Shown here in pieces: positions 1 to 15,100 of a stretch of DNA of 64,000 nucleotides. A program made the position numbers and the translations under genes. The notes beneath the pieces were generated by a model, which was not told where the DNA came from, made no database searches, and saw nothing but the letters and a program-made list of their open reading frames with translations. Every line of letters starts with the position of its first letter. Position 1 is the stretch's first letter. Source of the DNA: Cruorifilaria tuberocauda (lineage: Eukaryota > Nematoda > Chromadorea > Rhabditida > Onchocercidae); NCBI GenBank assembly GCA_013365365.1, contig JABVXU010000152.1, positions 50,495-114,494 on the forward strand. The letters run 5' to 3'.

Positions 1-28
1 ACAAGTATTCAACGAAAAAAAACTTTAG

Positions 29-138
29 ATAAGGAGCGAATTCTTGGTGAAACACAACATCCAAGTAGTGTTGCTAAAATTCAACAAATTGAAGCACCAA
101 AATCTATTCCGGAAGAAATTCCGGATGCAATAAAAGAA
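29..138 (+). CDS. ketn-1: Kettin linker exon at window edge
   Basis: The acceptor is ACTTTAG at 22-28 and the donor is GAA|GTCAGT at 138/139. The exon reads GETQHPSSVAKIQQIEAPK in its middle, a typical kettin inter-Ig linker. It follows an Ig domain that lies before the window and joins in phase 0 to the exon at 576. Confidence 0.8.
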
Positions 139-3100
139 GTCAGTGCTTGCATTTTTATAATTTGCTATCGAATGAAAAATATATTAATATGTCTAATTTT
201 ATGCCATAAATTATTTTGTATTAATTGCAAAATATTTCAATGTTGCAGTTATACGTGAATGAATTTAAGTTAGGTAAAAGTTCACGTACGTGTTTTTGTA
301 CAGGTATATGTCTTAATATCAAATCAATACTAACATTCAATATCGATATATCAGTTCAATATAGATCTTAATACATGAATTATTAAACAACTTGCAGCTA
401 ATATTTAGCTTAAAGTTTCCTAGCTATTAGCATTAGTCTCTTCAATGTTCTTTTTACAGTCATTTTTGTGAAATGATATCGTTAAGTTTTTTTTTTTATT
501 TAATCAAAAGGCACTTTTATCAGTACAATCATCTGCAGTACAAAGAATATTATGAGAAGAAAGAGTTTTTTCAAGGCACCAAAATTCATCAAGCATATTG
601 GTAACGGTGAAATGATTTATGTTACCGAAGGTGATAACGTTTATCTTGGAGCGCAAATTACGCCCGTAAATGATAATTCTTTAACGGTCTGTCCTTTTTT
701 TTCTTAAAGTTAAATTAAACTGAAATTTGAGGAACTTTTCGAATTCGCAAATTTCATAATTTATTGGGTAAAAAAGGAAAAGCAATTTAATCAATTTCTT
801 TTTTTAAAAAGTTTTAAACTTTTCTCTTTTAGTATGAATGGCTTTTAAATGATAGGCCATTGATGAAAGCTCATCGTTTTGTGCTAAGTCATGATTTCGG
901 ATTTATTGCACTCAATATTTTGTATATGTATCCAGAAGATAGTGGTACTTATACTTTAATTGTGAAAAATGCAGCTGGTGAAGCAAAATCTGTTGCTGAT
1001 ATTGATTGTAAAGCTAAAGGAAGCATGGTTTGTATTTTATTCCGAAATTCCTTTTTTCATTTCTGATTAATCTTTTGGTTGTCGAAAAGTTAACAGTAAA
1101 ATATTTTCAAATTTGATATTAATTTAGAGTAGTATGAGAGAATTTTTTCAAACTTTTTATTTCAATAGGAAGTATACACGTACCGTCAACGAATCTACAC
1201 GTAAATATTTGTTATTTTTGACTCAATTGTGAATTAATTTAAAAATTTTAAATCTCATTCTTCCTAAATTACATTCATAATTCAATTTTTCTTTTTCAGA
1301 TAACAGAATCTTTTCATCCTAATTCGGTACAACGTATACGTGAACTAGAAATGCCGTTGCAGCTACCGGATGAACGTCCGGAAGCACCACGAATGGCACC
1401 AGAAATTGTACAAACGTTACCACCACAACTAGATAATGTACATGAAAGTCAAACGCTTCATTTAGAAGCGCAAATTTTACCTGTTGATGATAATCAACTT
1501 AAAGTAAGTTATATTGTTTTTAACATGCAATATTAGCTTCTAATGAACAATGGTTTAAATTAAAATTAGAAATTTTGTATGATCACTAATTGAAGAGCGA
1601 CGGATAAGTTCGTATTCAGAAAACTGCTTCATGTTACCATTGAGAAAGCCTTAAATCAAATATAACTTAACCTATCATTCTTTCCTGGCCACATCTGATT
1701 GTCTGAAAAAAGTAGCCAAATTAAGTCATCGTAAAATAAAAAATAAATTTCAAATAAAAAGTTTCAGGTTGAATGGCTTCATAATGGTCATCCTTTGAAA
1801 GCTGGTAGTCGGTACCGCCTGATGAATGATTTCGGTTTCGTATCTTTGGATATCGATTACGTTATTGCTGAAGATGCCGGAACGTATACACTGCTTATTA
1901 CAAATCCAGAAGGTAAGGTTCAGGAGGTGATACGGATAATTGCACTTATTCTAAATAAATAAAATCGTGAAAAAAGTGCGAGATTGGGGTCAGGATAGGT
2001 TCAGATTGAAGAACTAATTAATAATAATTATTTTGAATTGACAAAATTTGTGAAATTCTTATTTGTAAATCAAATTGAAAAAAATTCCGGTTCGACAATA
2101 TCGATGTGAAACATGCATTTTGGTTCTATAAATATTATAGGTAGTGCCGAAACAAGCACACATTTCGATGTAGAACGATTGAAGAATGTTTATATGGATA
2201 CGGAACATCCGGAAAGTTTACGAAGAATTCAGGAAATTGAAGCAATACAACCAGCAAAACCGACTGAAGAAGAATTGCTACCTGAAAAGCCATCTTTCAC
2301 GCAACTCTTGAACGGTCCTACAGAAGTCCTTAGAGAAGGACAGTCAGTACATATGGATTGTATGGTACAGCCAATTAATGATCCTAATTTGCAGGTACTC
2401 TTATTATTTATTTTTTGATGAGATGTAATTTTGAGATTAATTAAAATTAATTAAATATAATTACTTCTGGAATTTAGCTCGGGAAATTTTCTAAATGTAT
2501 TTTCCGTCAAATTTCTCAAATTTATCTGAAAATTCTGAGTATAGCTATTGCTTAAAATGAAAATTTTTCACAGATTGAATGGTTCCTGAATGGTTATCCG
2601 ATTATGTTCGGGTCACGTATTCGAACCATGCATGATTTCGGTTACGTAGGTCTTGAATTCTTGCACATTCATCCGGAAGATTCGGGTACTTATACATGTA
2701 AAGCAAGCAATGCAGCTGGTGAAGCAACTACCGAATTCTTTATCGAATGCAAACGTAAGCATCACTGAAATTTGTGGTATTAGGAAATGCTGATGCAGCG
2801 TAATCTAGCGTATTTTACGTGCTTATTGTAGCTTACAGTAATCTGATACAGGTTTAATTTTTACTTTAAACAGAACTGTCTTCTTAAAATAGAATTAGAA
2901 AGTATGATAATGTTGCAAGAGTAATAGATTATCAGTATATTTGCAGCACGAAGAAATATCTATCTTGATACTCAACATGCAGAATCATGGGCAAAAATAC
3001 AGGAAATTGAAAATTATCAACCGCCACGTGAACCATCACCTGAAATTTCTTTTCCACCACCAACTTTCACTGTACCTCTACAGGTGAGTCTTTGTTATTT

Positions 3101-6100
3101 TCAGTGGAATATTAATTTGATTTTAATATATGAAATAAATTTTATGGAAATTCTGATACTTTTGATACCTTGTAGAATTTCGATGGTATCGTTGACGGTG
3201 AAAGTGTTCGATTGGAATGTCGACTACAACCAATTAATGATCCAACCTTAAAAGTATATTGGACCAAAAATGGTTTGCCGTTACCGGAAGGTAATTTGCA
3301 TAGTTTTCAGGAAAATCAAATTGATATATTTAAGAATATCAATTTATTTTGAAAAGGTTTAATAAATAAAAAGTATAAATGAATTTAGAAAGAATTTGGA
3401 TAAATGTATTTATAAAATTTTGGTATTATTATTCAGAATTGTTATGTAACAATTTGATTTATCTGAAATCTTCCGTGTTATTACTGATTTATATTCATTC
3501 AGCATAAATCAGTAATCATACTTTCAGGAAGTCGTTTCATGCCGGCACGTAATTTGGATTATGTAACATTGGATTTACTGGCTGTATATGGTGAAGATTC
3601 CGGAATGTATTCATGTCGGGCGGTTAGTGAATTCGGTGAAGCAACAACTTCCTGTACTGTCACATGTCAACGTTAGTTAATTATTTAATTGACATTTTTT
3701 CTAAGAGTATTTGTAGCACTTTGAATTCATGTTTGAATATATTATATAGAAAATATGGAAATACTGAAAATATTGAAAACATTTAGCAACGGAATCGCTG
3801 CTTTTGGATACTCAGCATCAAGAATCTTGGAATCAAATTCAAGACATAGAAAATCGTCGTCCACAAGAGCCTATCTATTTTGAACCAGAAAAAATACCAC
3901 CACGATTTGTGGTACCTCTACCTGCACAAATTGGTGAATTCAATGAAGGTGAACCAATTCATTTAGAAGGACAGGTTAGTTTCATTAAAATTTATTTGCA
4001 ATGTAACTGTTCTTGGAATGATAGCATATACTCACATTAGCATCTTTAATTATTTACTGATAAAATTAATTCAGGAAAATGAAATACCTAACTTTTGTTA
4101 GTGGATTCCTTTTTGATTGCTATTTGACCTAACTTGGTCAAACTTTACATTAATCACTGATTGTAAATAATCGATTTTAATGATCAGATCGATCTGGAAT
4201 AGTGGATTAAAAAGTGCTTTTGATCTTAAAATTTTCTAATCTTGAAAGTTTTTCAGATAGAACCTACCAATGATAATGAACTGATAGTGGAGTGGTATCA
4301 AAATGGACAACCGCTTGCAAATGGTTATCGCTTCCGGAAAACGCATGATTTTGGATATGTTTCACTGGATATCCTTTATGCTTTTCCTGAAGATAGTGGA
4401 GAATGGACATGCGTTGCAAGTAATAGATTAGGTAACTCTTCCTTCTTTGTATTTTCCACTACTTTTATAAATCAATAGCTTTATTGACTTTAAGGAAACC
4501 CGTGGCTTAAAGTTTTCTGAGAACGATCTATTTTTCTTAGAACTGTTATTTAATTTTAAAATGATTACTTAACTTAAGGAATTTCAACTTTAGGTGATGC
4601 TCAGTCAACGGCAACATTCCAAATTATCGGCAAGAAAGTAATCTACAGTGATAGCCAACATCCAGAAAGTTTACAAAGAATTCGAGAAATTGAAGCACCA
4701 AAAGAAATAGCACCAGAAACACCAGAATTAAAACCTTTAGCACCGCAATTTTTGCAACCATTAGGAACCGTCGAAAGAATCGAAGGCCAACCTGCGCATT
4801 TTGAAACCAGGTTCTACTTTTAACATGCGATATTAAATTATTAAATTTAGATGTAAACTGAAATCTGCTGAATTTCAGTTGCATTCTGCAAGCTTTCACA
4901 CGAGGATGATAATTTTTCATCATTCAAAACAATTTCAATTTGAGACTATGATTTTTATAAATTTCATTTTTATCTTAGCTATTATTTAACGAGGAATCTG
5001 GTTGTTGTGTATTTTAGGGTAACACCAATCAATGACCCGAAGATGAGAATTCAATGGTTCAAAGATGGCGCTCCTCTGTTAAACAGTAATCGATTCCATC
5101 ACACATCTGACTTTGGTTTTGTCGGTTTGGATATTTCTTATACTGTTCCGGAAGATTCTGGTGTATATACGGTTGTAGCAGAAAATGAAGAAGGACAGGA
5201 TCAAGCAGAGGGAGAGCTTTCTGTTGATACCAAATCAGGTTTGCAGTATAGTTTTAATGAAATTTTTTTTTAAAACATGAATTAAATAGATATAGATTGT
5301 GATATCATGCGTTAAATATTTGAAAATTTTTTAAATTTGATCAAAGATAACATTTAGCTATTGTTGGTGATACGCAACATGAAAGTAGTTGGCAAAAGAT
5401 TCAAATATTGGAGCAATCGAAAACGAAGCCTGAAGAAGCTCCGGAATCAGATCATGGTCCACCTCATTTTACGCAACAGTTAAATTCCAATGAAAATGTT
5501 ATCGAAGGACAACCAGCACACTTTGAAGCACAATATGAACCAATTAATGATCCACAACTAGCAATTTTATGGTAAGCTTGGAAACTTCATATGAATCTGA
5601 AGATTTCATGAATTTAAGTGATTTTCAAATCTTGTACAGCGGAGGCAATCGATCTGAAGTGATATTACTTTATCCTTTATTACTTTCACTTTTATCCTTA
5701 AGTTATTTAGCAGAAATATCCAAGAATTTTAAAATTTTGAATGATATTGTAAAATAATTTACACGAAATATTTACTTTCTACTCTCGTTTCATTCTCATT
5801 AAGCTAAATATTTTTCGTAAATTTTAAATTTAATTACGAAAAAGTTTCAAAATTCATTTTAGGTTTCATAATGGACGTCCATTAGCTGCTAGTAGTCGTA
5901 TTTCAATGAGGAATGAATTTGGTTTGATAACACTTGATATACATTATGTGCTACCGGAAGATATCGGTGAATTCCGTTGCCTGATACGGAATGCAGTTGG
6001 TGAAGATCGAACATCCGGCAATTTGCAATGTCAAACTCGAGCAAGCATTCTTGCCGAAGTGCAACATCCAGACAGTTGGAAAAGAATTCAAGTGAATCAT

Positions 6101-9100
6101 TTTAATTCAAGAATAATTTATCACTTATATAAAAGTAAAATCACATTATAGTGGTAGAAAGAATTTTAGGAAATTGAAGCACCGAAGATTATACCAAGTG
6201 CTCCAGAATCGATAGTTTATGCAAAACCAACTTTCACTCAACCCTTGCAAAGTATAGCTGATGTACCGGAAGGAAGTGCTATTCTTCTAGAAGCAAGAAT
6301 TATACCTGTTAATGATCCAAAGCTACAAATTCTATGGTAAAGTTTTTGTAATTTCTTCTTAAATTACTGATAAGCTGGGAGGCAAATAATCAATTTTGTA
6401 ACTTTAACTCAAATCTAGACAATTAGGTATTTTAATTGAAACAAAAGAAAACTATTCAGGTTCCATAATGATGCTCCATTACAACAAAGTAGCTGGCATA
6501 CAATGACTAATGATTTTGGATGTGTCACTTTGCGCATTTCACCTGTTTACCCTCATCATTCTGGTGTCTACTCCTGTAAAGCAGTAAATGAACAGGGAGC
6601 AGCTGTAACAAGCGCAAATGTCACTATCTTGGGTATTTGTTGAAAAATATATTTAGGATTAAATTGAAACGAAAATTTATTTGTTGACTACATCAAGTTT
6701 ATATCCAACTTGAAATTTCCACCTACAGGTGCGGATAGTTTGGAGGTAGAAACTCAGCATCCAGATTCCCTGAAAAGAATTCAAGAACTGGAATCGATTG
6801 ATAAGAATGCTCGTTTTGAACTACCTGAACCAGAGTTCGATAAACCGAACTGGATCAAAGCATTTGATAATATTGATAATTTACAAGAGGGTGAAATCGT
6901 ACACTTAGTTGGATATGTGGAACCAGTTGGTGATCCTCATTTGAAGATCGAGTGGTATCTGAATGGCGCTCCCTTAAAGAACTGTAATTTTATTTTATAT
7001 TTCAAATTGAATTTTAAAAAGAAACTGAAGTTATCTTAGAATATTACAAGAAATGAAATTGAAGAATTTGTTTACCATTTCTTATTTTCTTCATTTTATT
7101 TCACGTACTTCATGATTGTTTTTTTTTTTTAATTTACATTTTGCAAATTTACAGCAAATCGATATCGTCATGAAAATGATTTTGGAAATATCACACTAAC
7201 AATTGTTCATGTTCTTCCGGAAGATTCTGGCGTATACACGTGTAAAGCTATAAATAAACATGGTGAAGCTACTACCAGTGCTACAGTGAAAGTTGCTGGT
7301 TCGTTATAAATACTATTTTACAATCATTTCAAAAACAATAAGCATTTTCTAGCAGTTTCTTTTTTCTTTCTGTAAATGCAAATAAAGTGTTGAATAATCT
7401 ATTTTCAGGTTATGAATCAATCGTACGTGACACGCAACATCCAGTATCTTGGGAAAAGATTCAGATTCTTGAAACACCTGCAATAATCGAAGAGACTGAG
7501 GAAGTTATTGAAAAAGAAAAACCACGTTTTCTCACTCAACTTGAATCAGCAACTGATGTTCCTGAAGGTGCGATTGTACACCTGGAAGCAACATTCCAAC
7601 CTTCTCGTGATCCTGATCTTAAGGTTTCTTTTACTCTTTATTTTTCTGCAAATGAAAACTTTAAGAAATTTTGAAATTTCTTCATTAATTCATTTTATTT
7701 TCATTAGTTTGATTGTGCTTACATATCAGCCGATGATATCAAGTTTTTGAATTGTGATAAAATCTTCGCATGACCCTTGCAAATTCACATTACTTTTATT
7801 GCTACAATTTCTTATTAATTTAATGAATTAATATTATAAAATAGATTTGATTGATTTCAGTAATTTTTCCAGGTCATTTGGTTACGCAATGGACAACCAC
7901 TTGGTGCTAGTCAGTTGGTGAAAACAACAAGTGAATTAGGTTGGGCAGCCTTGGATATTAGTGGTGTTAATCCTGATCATAATGGTATTTACACACTTAA
8001 AATCATCAATAGTGAAGGTGAAGCTGCTTCATCGGCATCTATCAAGGTTATTTGCAATTTTAATCCTGAAAAGTTCACGACACGTTTCGAATCCATTCAT
8101 TCTATTATCTGTTTGTTCATTCATATCACATGCATAATAGTAGCATTTGAGTAGCAATTTGTTTTTTGCAAACGAATTGTAGGCATGAATTCTTGTTCGC
8201 AGATAAAATACTTTATTTTAGGTAGCTGGTATTGGTGATATTTTATTGGATACTGCTCATGAAGAATCATGGCGTCGAATTCAAGAAATTGAAGCACCAA
8301 GAGAAAAAACACCCGGTAAGTGAAATTATTTGTGCAAAAGGTTTTTCATTTTTAAATTCTAAAATTTCATATAGACAACTATCAAATTTGCTTAGTATTT
8401 GGGATCACATGAATCTTTTTGTTTTTCTTTGAGGTAAAATACTGGTTTGATGATTAGGAAATCCTAGCTTTAACATACTTCAACAGTTTTTGTTAAACTT
8501 TAGATATCATAATTAATTTTCATTTCAATGACCTATTGACATTATAGAGCCACCGCCACCAGTTTACGACGCTCCAGCATTTCATGAACACATTTCGGAT
8601 ATTGAATGCGGTGAAGGTGAACCATCACACTTCGAAGCGATCATTGTACCAATTAATGATCCCAATTTACAAGTCACATGGTTCCGTAATGGACAACCAT
8701 TGGCACATGGTTCGAAATATGCAATTTCTCGAGATTTTGGCTTTTGCACCTTGGATATCGGTTACACATATCCTGAAGATCAAGTACAATTTAAATTTTC
8801 ATAATCAAATGTGATATTTCTTTTCTAGAGATCAAGTAAAGATTAAGCAAGCGTGAAACACGTTGATTATGGAAGAATTGATATTTAAGCATTCGTTTAA
8901 AATTTAGGGTGTATATCAGTTACGCTTGACAAACGAAAATGGTGAAGCGGTGTCCAGTGCTACGCTGAAATGTTATCCGAAAGAGGCGATATTTGGTGAT
9001 ACGCAGCATATGGAATCATGGAAACAAATACAGGTTCATCCAACAAGCATTAGTTACATTTTGTATTCAATCTTCCCAATAGTCTATTGAAATACTTATA

Positions 9101-12100
9101 CGTCTATACGTTATGAATTTAGGAATTAGAAGCACCGAAAACACCGTTACCCGAAATACCGCCACCTCCTAAAATATTACCTCGATTTCTTACACATATT
9201 CAAAGTCCTGGCGATCTCTATGAAGGACAACCGACACACTTTGAAGCTACCATAGAACCAATAGATGATCCAAATCTTAGGATACAGTGGTGAGTGCCTG
9301 TTTGAAAATATTGCTGACAACTGTCGTGAAAATTTTTTGAATCGAGAATTTTAACCTTAAATAAAGTTTTATTATAAAAGTTTGTCCCTTATGGAAGAAT
9401 AGTGATAATATCATTAGCATATTGTTAATGGATAGTTTTATTTTGATTATTGATGATTGAAATTACATTTCAAAATTTGATTGGAAGTTGGAAAGAAAAC
9501 TGATTGATCCCTGAAATTGTACGAACTGCTCCATTTAGACAATAATTAATACTATAATATACTGTTGTTAAGGAATCAATATGTAATCATTTAAAGAGTA
9601 AGCCGGTGGTAAACTGGAAAGTTATTTAAAGTAAAAGATTTTCGTTACAGATTTTAAGGCTGCTACTGGATATTTTCAATATGAAGTTTTATTTCGGTTT
9701 TTCCTAGCAGTTATATTTATTTATTTATTTGTTTTATTTATTGATCATATTCAGGTTCTTGAATGGAAGTCCAATATCAGCGAGTTCACGAGTAAAGATG
9801 ATTAATGATTTTGGTTGGATTATCATGGATATAAGTGCAAGCGAATCACGAGATAGTGGTGAATGGATGTGTGTTGTGTCGAATGAAGTTGGAGAAGCGA
9901 AAAGTTCGGCATCGATTAATGTTTTAAGTAAAGAAAGCATCATTTTTGATTCAATGCAACCACAAAGTCTTGAAAGAATTATGGAGATGGAAGCTGAGAA
10001 ACCAGTTCCTGATGAAGCTGCACCAAAAGTTAGCTTTAGTATTCATCAGTCAATAAAAGAATTAAATAATAAATAAGATTTATTAATATTTATTTTAAAA
10101 GCTTACAGCAGCAGAAAGTTGAAAGACTTCAATTATTAATTTAATTAATTGTGATTTCATTAATTTCAATTAAGTAATTTTCGTGGATTTTTTATTTCCA
10201 GATTTTCGATCCGCCACAAATTACTGTTCATCTAGAAAAACCAGAAAGTCTTACCGAAGGGGATAGTACTCATTTAGAAGCTCAATTTACACCAACTGAT
10301 GATCCGGATCTTAAAGTAGAATGGTACCGTGATGGAAAACCTTTGTTTCATGCAAATCGATATAAGATGGTTCAAGATTTCGGCTTTGCAATTCTTGATA
10401 TTTTGCATCTCTTTGCCCAGGTTTTATTTTTCGTCACTCTCTGAGTCTGCTATAACTATATTTATTCAATTTTCAAATTTAAGACTGCACAGAAGTAATG
10501 TAATAGATTAAAATTGCTATTTGTTAATTATAGCTTTAATTTGCTTTTAACATTCTGGTAACATTCTACAAAAATGATGAAATGTAAGTTACGATTTTGA
10601 AGTAATTTTTATTTTAACTTTAGGATGCTGGTGAATATACCGTGAAAGTAATTAATTCTGCGGGTGAAGCGAGCTCATCAACTACCTTGGAAATTGCGTC
10701 CAAAGAAGCGCTTCTGCTTCAACCTCAGGTAATTCAGTGATTTTTTTGAAACTAAATGGATTTTGCAAGTTTTCGATCTGAATAATTATAATTAAATATC
10801 AAACAATTAAAAATTAAATAACTTTCTAATCGGATGAAGATTGTTTGAAAATGAAATTTTGCATGGAATCATCTGTGGGAACTGTTCTGATATTAAGATA
10901 AGAGCTTAATATTTAACTTATCTTTAACTCTATATCGTAACTATTAAAATAATGCTAGATAATTTGGTAAGTATCGCTTAATTCAGAACATATTTTCAAT
11001 AAATAATATAAATCATTTATCAATAACTTGAGATGACTTTGTGTCTATTCTTAAAGCTTATTGTTAATTCGTTTTTTTGTCGTTCAGGATGAAGGTAAAG
11101 CAAAAGCAATTGAACAGCTTGAGCATAATTTACATATGAAACCGGAAGAAAGAGCTACAGAAGAACAGAAAACTGTTCCTGTATTCATCGAACCGCTTTC
11201 TGCTCCTATCACATGCGAAGAAGGTGATCGTGTTCATTTCACTGCTCGATATGAACCTTTGAATGATGATCAATTACAGGTTATTTTCATTAATTTACTT
11301 TTTTCAATCTTATTTTGAAAATTTTCGGTTTCATTTGAATTGAATTGAAAATTGATAAGATATGAGAAAAGATCTTCTTTGTTCATCGAATGTTTTTCTG
11401 ATCGCCAATTTTTCAAAATGATTCTTCCAGATTAAATGGTATCTGAATGGAAAACCACTGAAGACGGGAAGTCGTGTAAAAACGATCAATGATTTTGGTT
11501 TTGTTATATTGGAAATATCACCATCATATCCGGAAGATTCCGGTGAATACACATGTCGTGCTATAAACAAGGTTCGACTGTTTTTGGTCATGTAATCACT
11601 ATTCAACTATTTCTAATTCTCATTACGACATTTCTAAATTTCAAAAATTTCAGGTTGGTGAAGCAGTAACCAGCACACAGCTGAAATGTAGTCCAAAGCA
11701 AAAGATCATCACAAAATCACAGCTTCCAAATGGCATGTCTGGTGCTTATAAGAAAATCATTGAAATTGAGGCACCGAAAGCACCGCTTCCTGAAAAACCT
11801 GAATTTGATTATGAAGCACCAAAATTCCTAACTGAATTAGAGGTTTAAATTTAACTGTTCCTGAAAAATGTTTTCGTTAGTTTTTTGAAATTAAAAATTT
11901 TCTCGTTTTAATATACTGTTCTAAAATCTTTTTGTTTGTTTTTAAAATTTGTTTTGCTAATTGAAGTTATAATTTTTCATTCTAGTCGCTAACGAATTTA
12001 TCAGAAGGACAGTTAGCGCATTTGGAAGCACAAGTGGAACCAGTGGGCGACCCGAATTTAAAGATTGAATGGTTTCATAATGGACAACCTGTTGGACATT

Positions 12101-15100
12101 CAGCTCGTATGAAAACAATTCATGATTTTGGTTTCGTGGTTCTAGAATTGATACCTGCCGAACCACAAGATTCGGGAAAATGGGTATGCCGTGCAAGCAA
12201 TAAGAAAGGACAAGCGGAAACGTCCTGTGATATGGAGGTAAATTTCAAAGTTATAACTTCTATTATATGTGATTAATGTTTCTTGCATGAATGCTGTTAT
12301 CATATTTAAATTATAGTATTTTCTTGTTTTAAAAGGGAATTAATGACTTTGAAGGTAAAGAATTGTTTTTTATACGACGAATAATTAGTAATTTTTAGGT
12401 CAAAGGTATGGGAGGTATTGTTTCTGATTGGCAAAGTACTGCCGAAGGTAAAAATCGTATTGAAAAGTTGGAAGAATATATCCATCGGCCACGAGATGAG
12501 TTAGATCAGCCAGTGAGAGAGTTCGATGCGCCGTACTTTACTCAAAATCTCGATGATCTTGGCCAGGTAAAAAAAATTTATGTAATATTGTTACCTAAGT
12601 TCATTCGGTTTTTGTTGCAATTTAAATTTTATTATTGTTTGCAAATTTCATAATTTTTGTATAAAAGTTATTTGAAGATTTCTCGGGTTAGATCTGAGGA
12701 ATCTTGTCGAGATTTCAATCATAAAATACGATACATGGGAAATTGAATTTGACATTTTGACCAAAATGTAACTCTACATTTCCACCTGTTTATATTTTCA
12801 ATTTATACTTCCAATTTAAAAATTTACCTCAATACTCTGAAAGTAATCATTTTAGATGAATGAAGCGGAAGCAACAGCTTTCACTTGTGTATTGCAACCG
12901 ATCGGTGATCCATCGCTTCGTATCGAATGGCTTCACAATGGACATTCCATACCTTACTCAAATAGGATACATATGTCAAATGATTTTGGTGTCGCTACTT
13001 TACTAATTAAACATCTGATAACCGAAGATAGCGGAGAATACAAGTATGAATTTAACCGTTTATTTCTACAGTCAAATATTTTGAAACCTGTTATTAAACG
13101 AAAATGTTTTCATGAAATGTAGAGTATGTCATTCACATCTATTTGTTCACATTTAATTATCTATAAATCGAAAAAACAATTTCGTTATTTCCTAATTAGA
13201 TCTAAATACTGGATTTTCTATTGTTCTAATATCCTGTTTTTCAATGCATCACTTTGGGAATTTTAAAATTTATTGAATTTTTTTTTAGGTGTATAGCTTA
13301 TAATTCTAAAGGAAAAGCAGAAAGTGTTGGTCATATTTTGGTTGCATCTATCATTCAGATTGATGCACCAGAAATAATTCAACCTTTAGTTGAAAGTATT
13401 GACGGAGTTGAGGTATTGTTCTTCTTTCTTTTTCCCTTCTTGTGAGTGGATGTTTTAAAATGGATAAGATAATCCAGCGAGTTAGAGTTAGAGGAGAAAA
13501 AAAGAAATCTGGTTTATTGCAGCAAGGTGATTCCATTCACATGGAATGTCGTATATCACCGATCAATGATTCCAAATTAACAGTTAACTGGTTGAAAGAT
13601 GATAAACCACTCGCGGAAGCTTCACGTTTTAAACCATCGTATGAGTTTGGTTTTGTAACGTTGGATATTCTATATGCACTTCCAGAAGATAGTGGCATTT
13701 ATGATTGTGTTGTTATGAATGATAAAGGAGAAGCATCAACTAGAACTCATGTTACGGTAAAGATTTCTAAATTTTCTTTTTTTGTATTTAAATCTTTCTA
13801 GTAGAAAATATAGGAATATTTGAAAACTTTTTTGACATAATTTTTTAGCAAAAAATTACTGTGAAATTTGTTTTGTTTGAGAGAATGACTTTTTTTTTTG
13901 AGCATGATCGAATAATTTGGTGATTGTTTAACCATTTGACAGAGAGTTTTATTCTTCTTCTGGTACATTCGAAGGTTATTATCATGAATTGTTACTGATA
14001 GAGATATCATTTGGTTTTACTTTTTTATTTGTTATTCATCCTAAAATGTTTTGCTGAATTAAAATTCAAAAAATTAACTTATTAATTAGATATAGTTGAT
14101 TAAACGTTTTTCGGAATATTTTAAGATATCTTGAAACATATGCGTAATATAATGCTTGACGTTTACTGTTTATAGTTTTTTAGGAATCAAAATAGTAAGG
14201 AAAATAAAGTAAACAGACTACTATTTTGTAATCAGGAAACAAGGAATTATCTAATATTGAAGGGAATCATTTGCAGTTTTTTTTTTAAATTACGGGAAAT
14301 TGTGTAAGTAAGCAATTTCAGGAGCAATTATTCATTTGATTTGAGAATTAATTGAGAAGTAATTAAGTAATTTTTATTGTATAAATTTCTAGGATATGAA
14401 AACATTTTGTTTATTTTAATATTTTTATATTATAAAATTCTGTCGATATTCCGATAGAAAATTCAGTTTATTTCAAGTAAATGAAATATGATTGATTTGA
14501 ATTTAGGTTCTTTCGAAACCAAGCGTAGAATTTGCGCCACAAGCACCTGGAGCTAATATGGAAAATCTGGAGAATCATTTACGTCAGCATACCCGTGTTG
14601 CTTTGGCACTTAGCAAAGAGGATGCTTATAGCGAAGCTACAAATCGACCACCTGAATTTAAAACGAAATTGACGAATATTGGTGTTGAGGAGAGTGATTA
14701 TTGCCGCTTTGAAACACAAATAGCACCAATTAATGATCCATATATGAAAGTAGAGTGGTTCAAAGATGGAAAACCTGTTTTAATTGGTAATTCTTTTCCT
14801 TTTGTTTTTAAATTGATGCATTCTGCTCAAAAACGACTTTTCATCAGATATTGCTTTAAATTTTAAAGTGATAAGAATCTAAATATTTAATATCCTTCAT
14901 TAATTCTAATATAAATTTAAAAGTTTATATTTAATTTCATCCCTTTTTTGTCTTCAAAGATTTCTTTTCTATATTAGCTTTGATTTAAAAGAAAGTGTTG
15001 TAGGACATCGATTCCGTTCAATGTTAGATTTTGGATTCGCATGCTTAGATATCCTCTATGCATTGCCTGATGATACTGGTGAATATACTTGCGTTGCTAC

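Noticed and set aside
1169..1200. Possible 32-base microexon in kettin between Ig k1 and the next linker
   Set aside because: Splice-like ends are present, but 32 bases break the frame between exons 1027 and 1300, which join perfectly without it.
2141..10028. Regularly spaced similar segments that could suggest a CRISPR-like or satellite array
   Set aside because: They are protein-level repeats (kettin Ig plus linker) with diverged DNA and introns of variable length.
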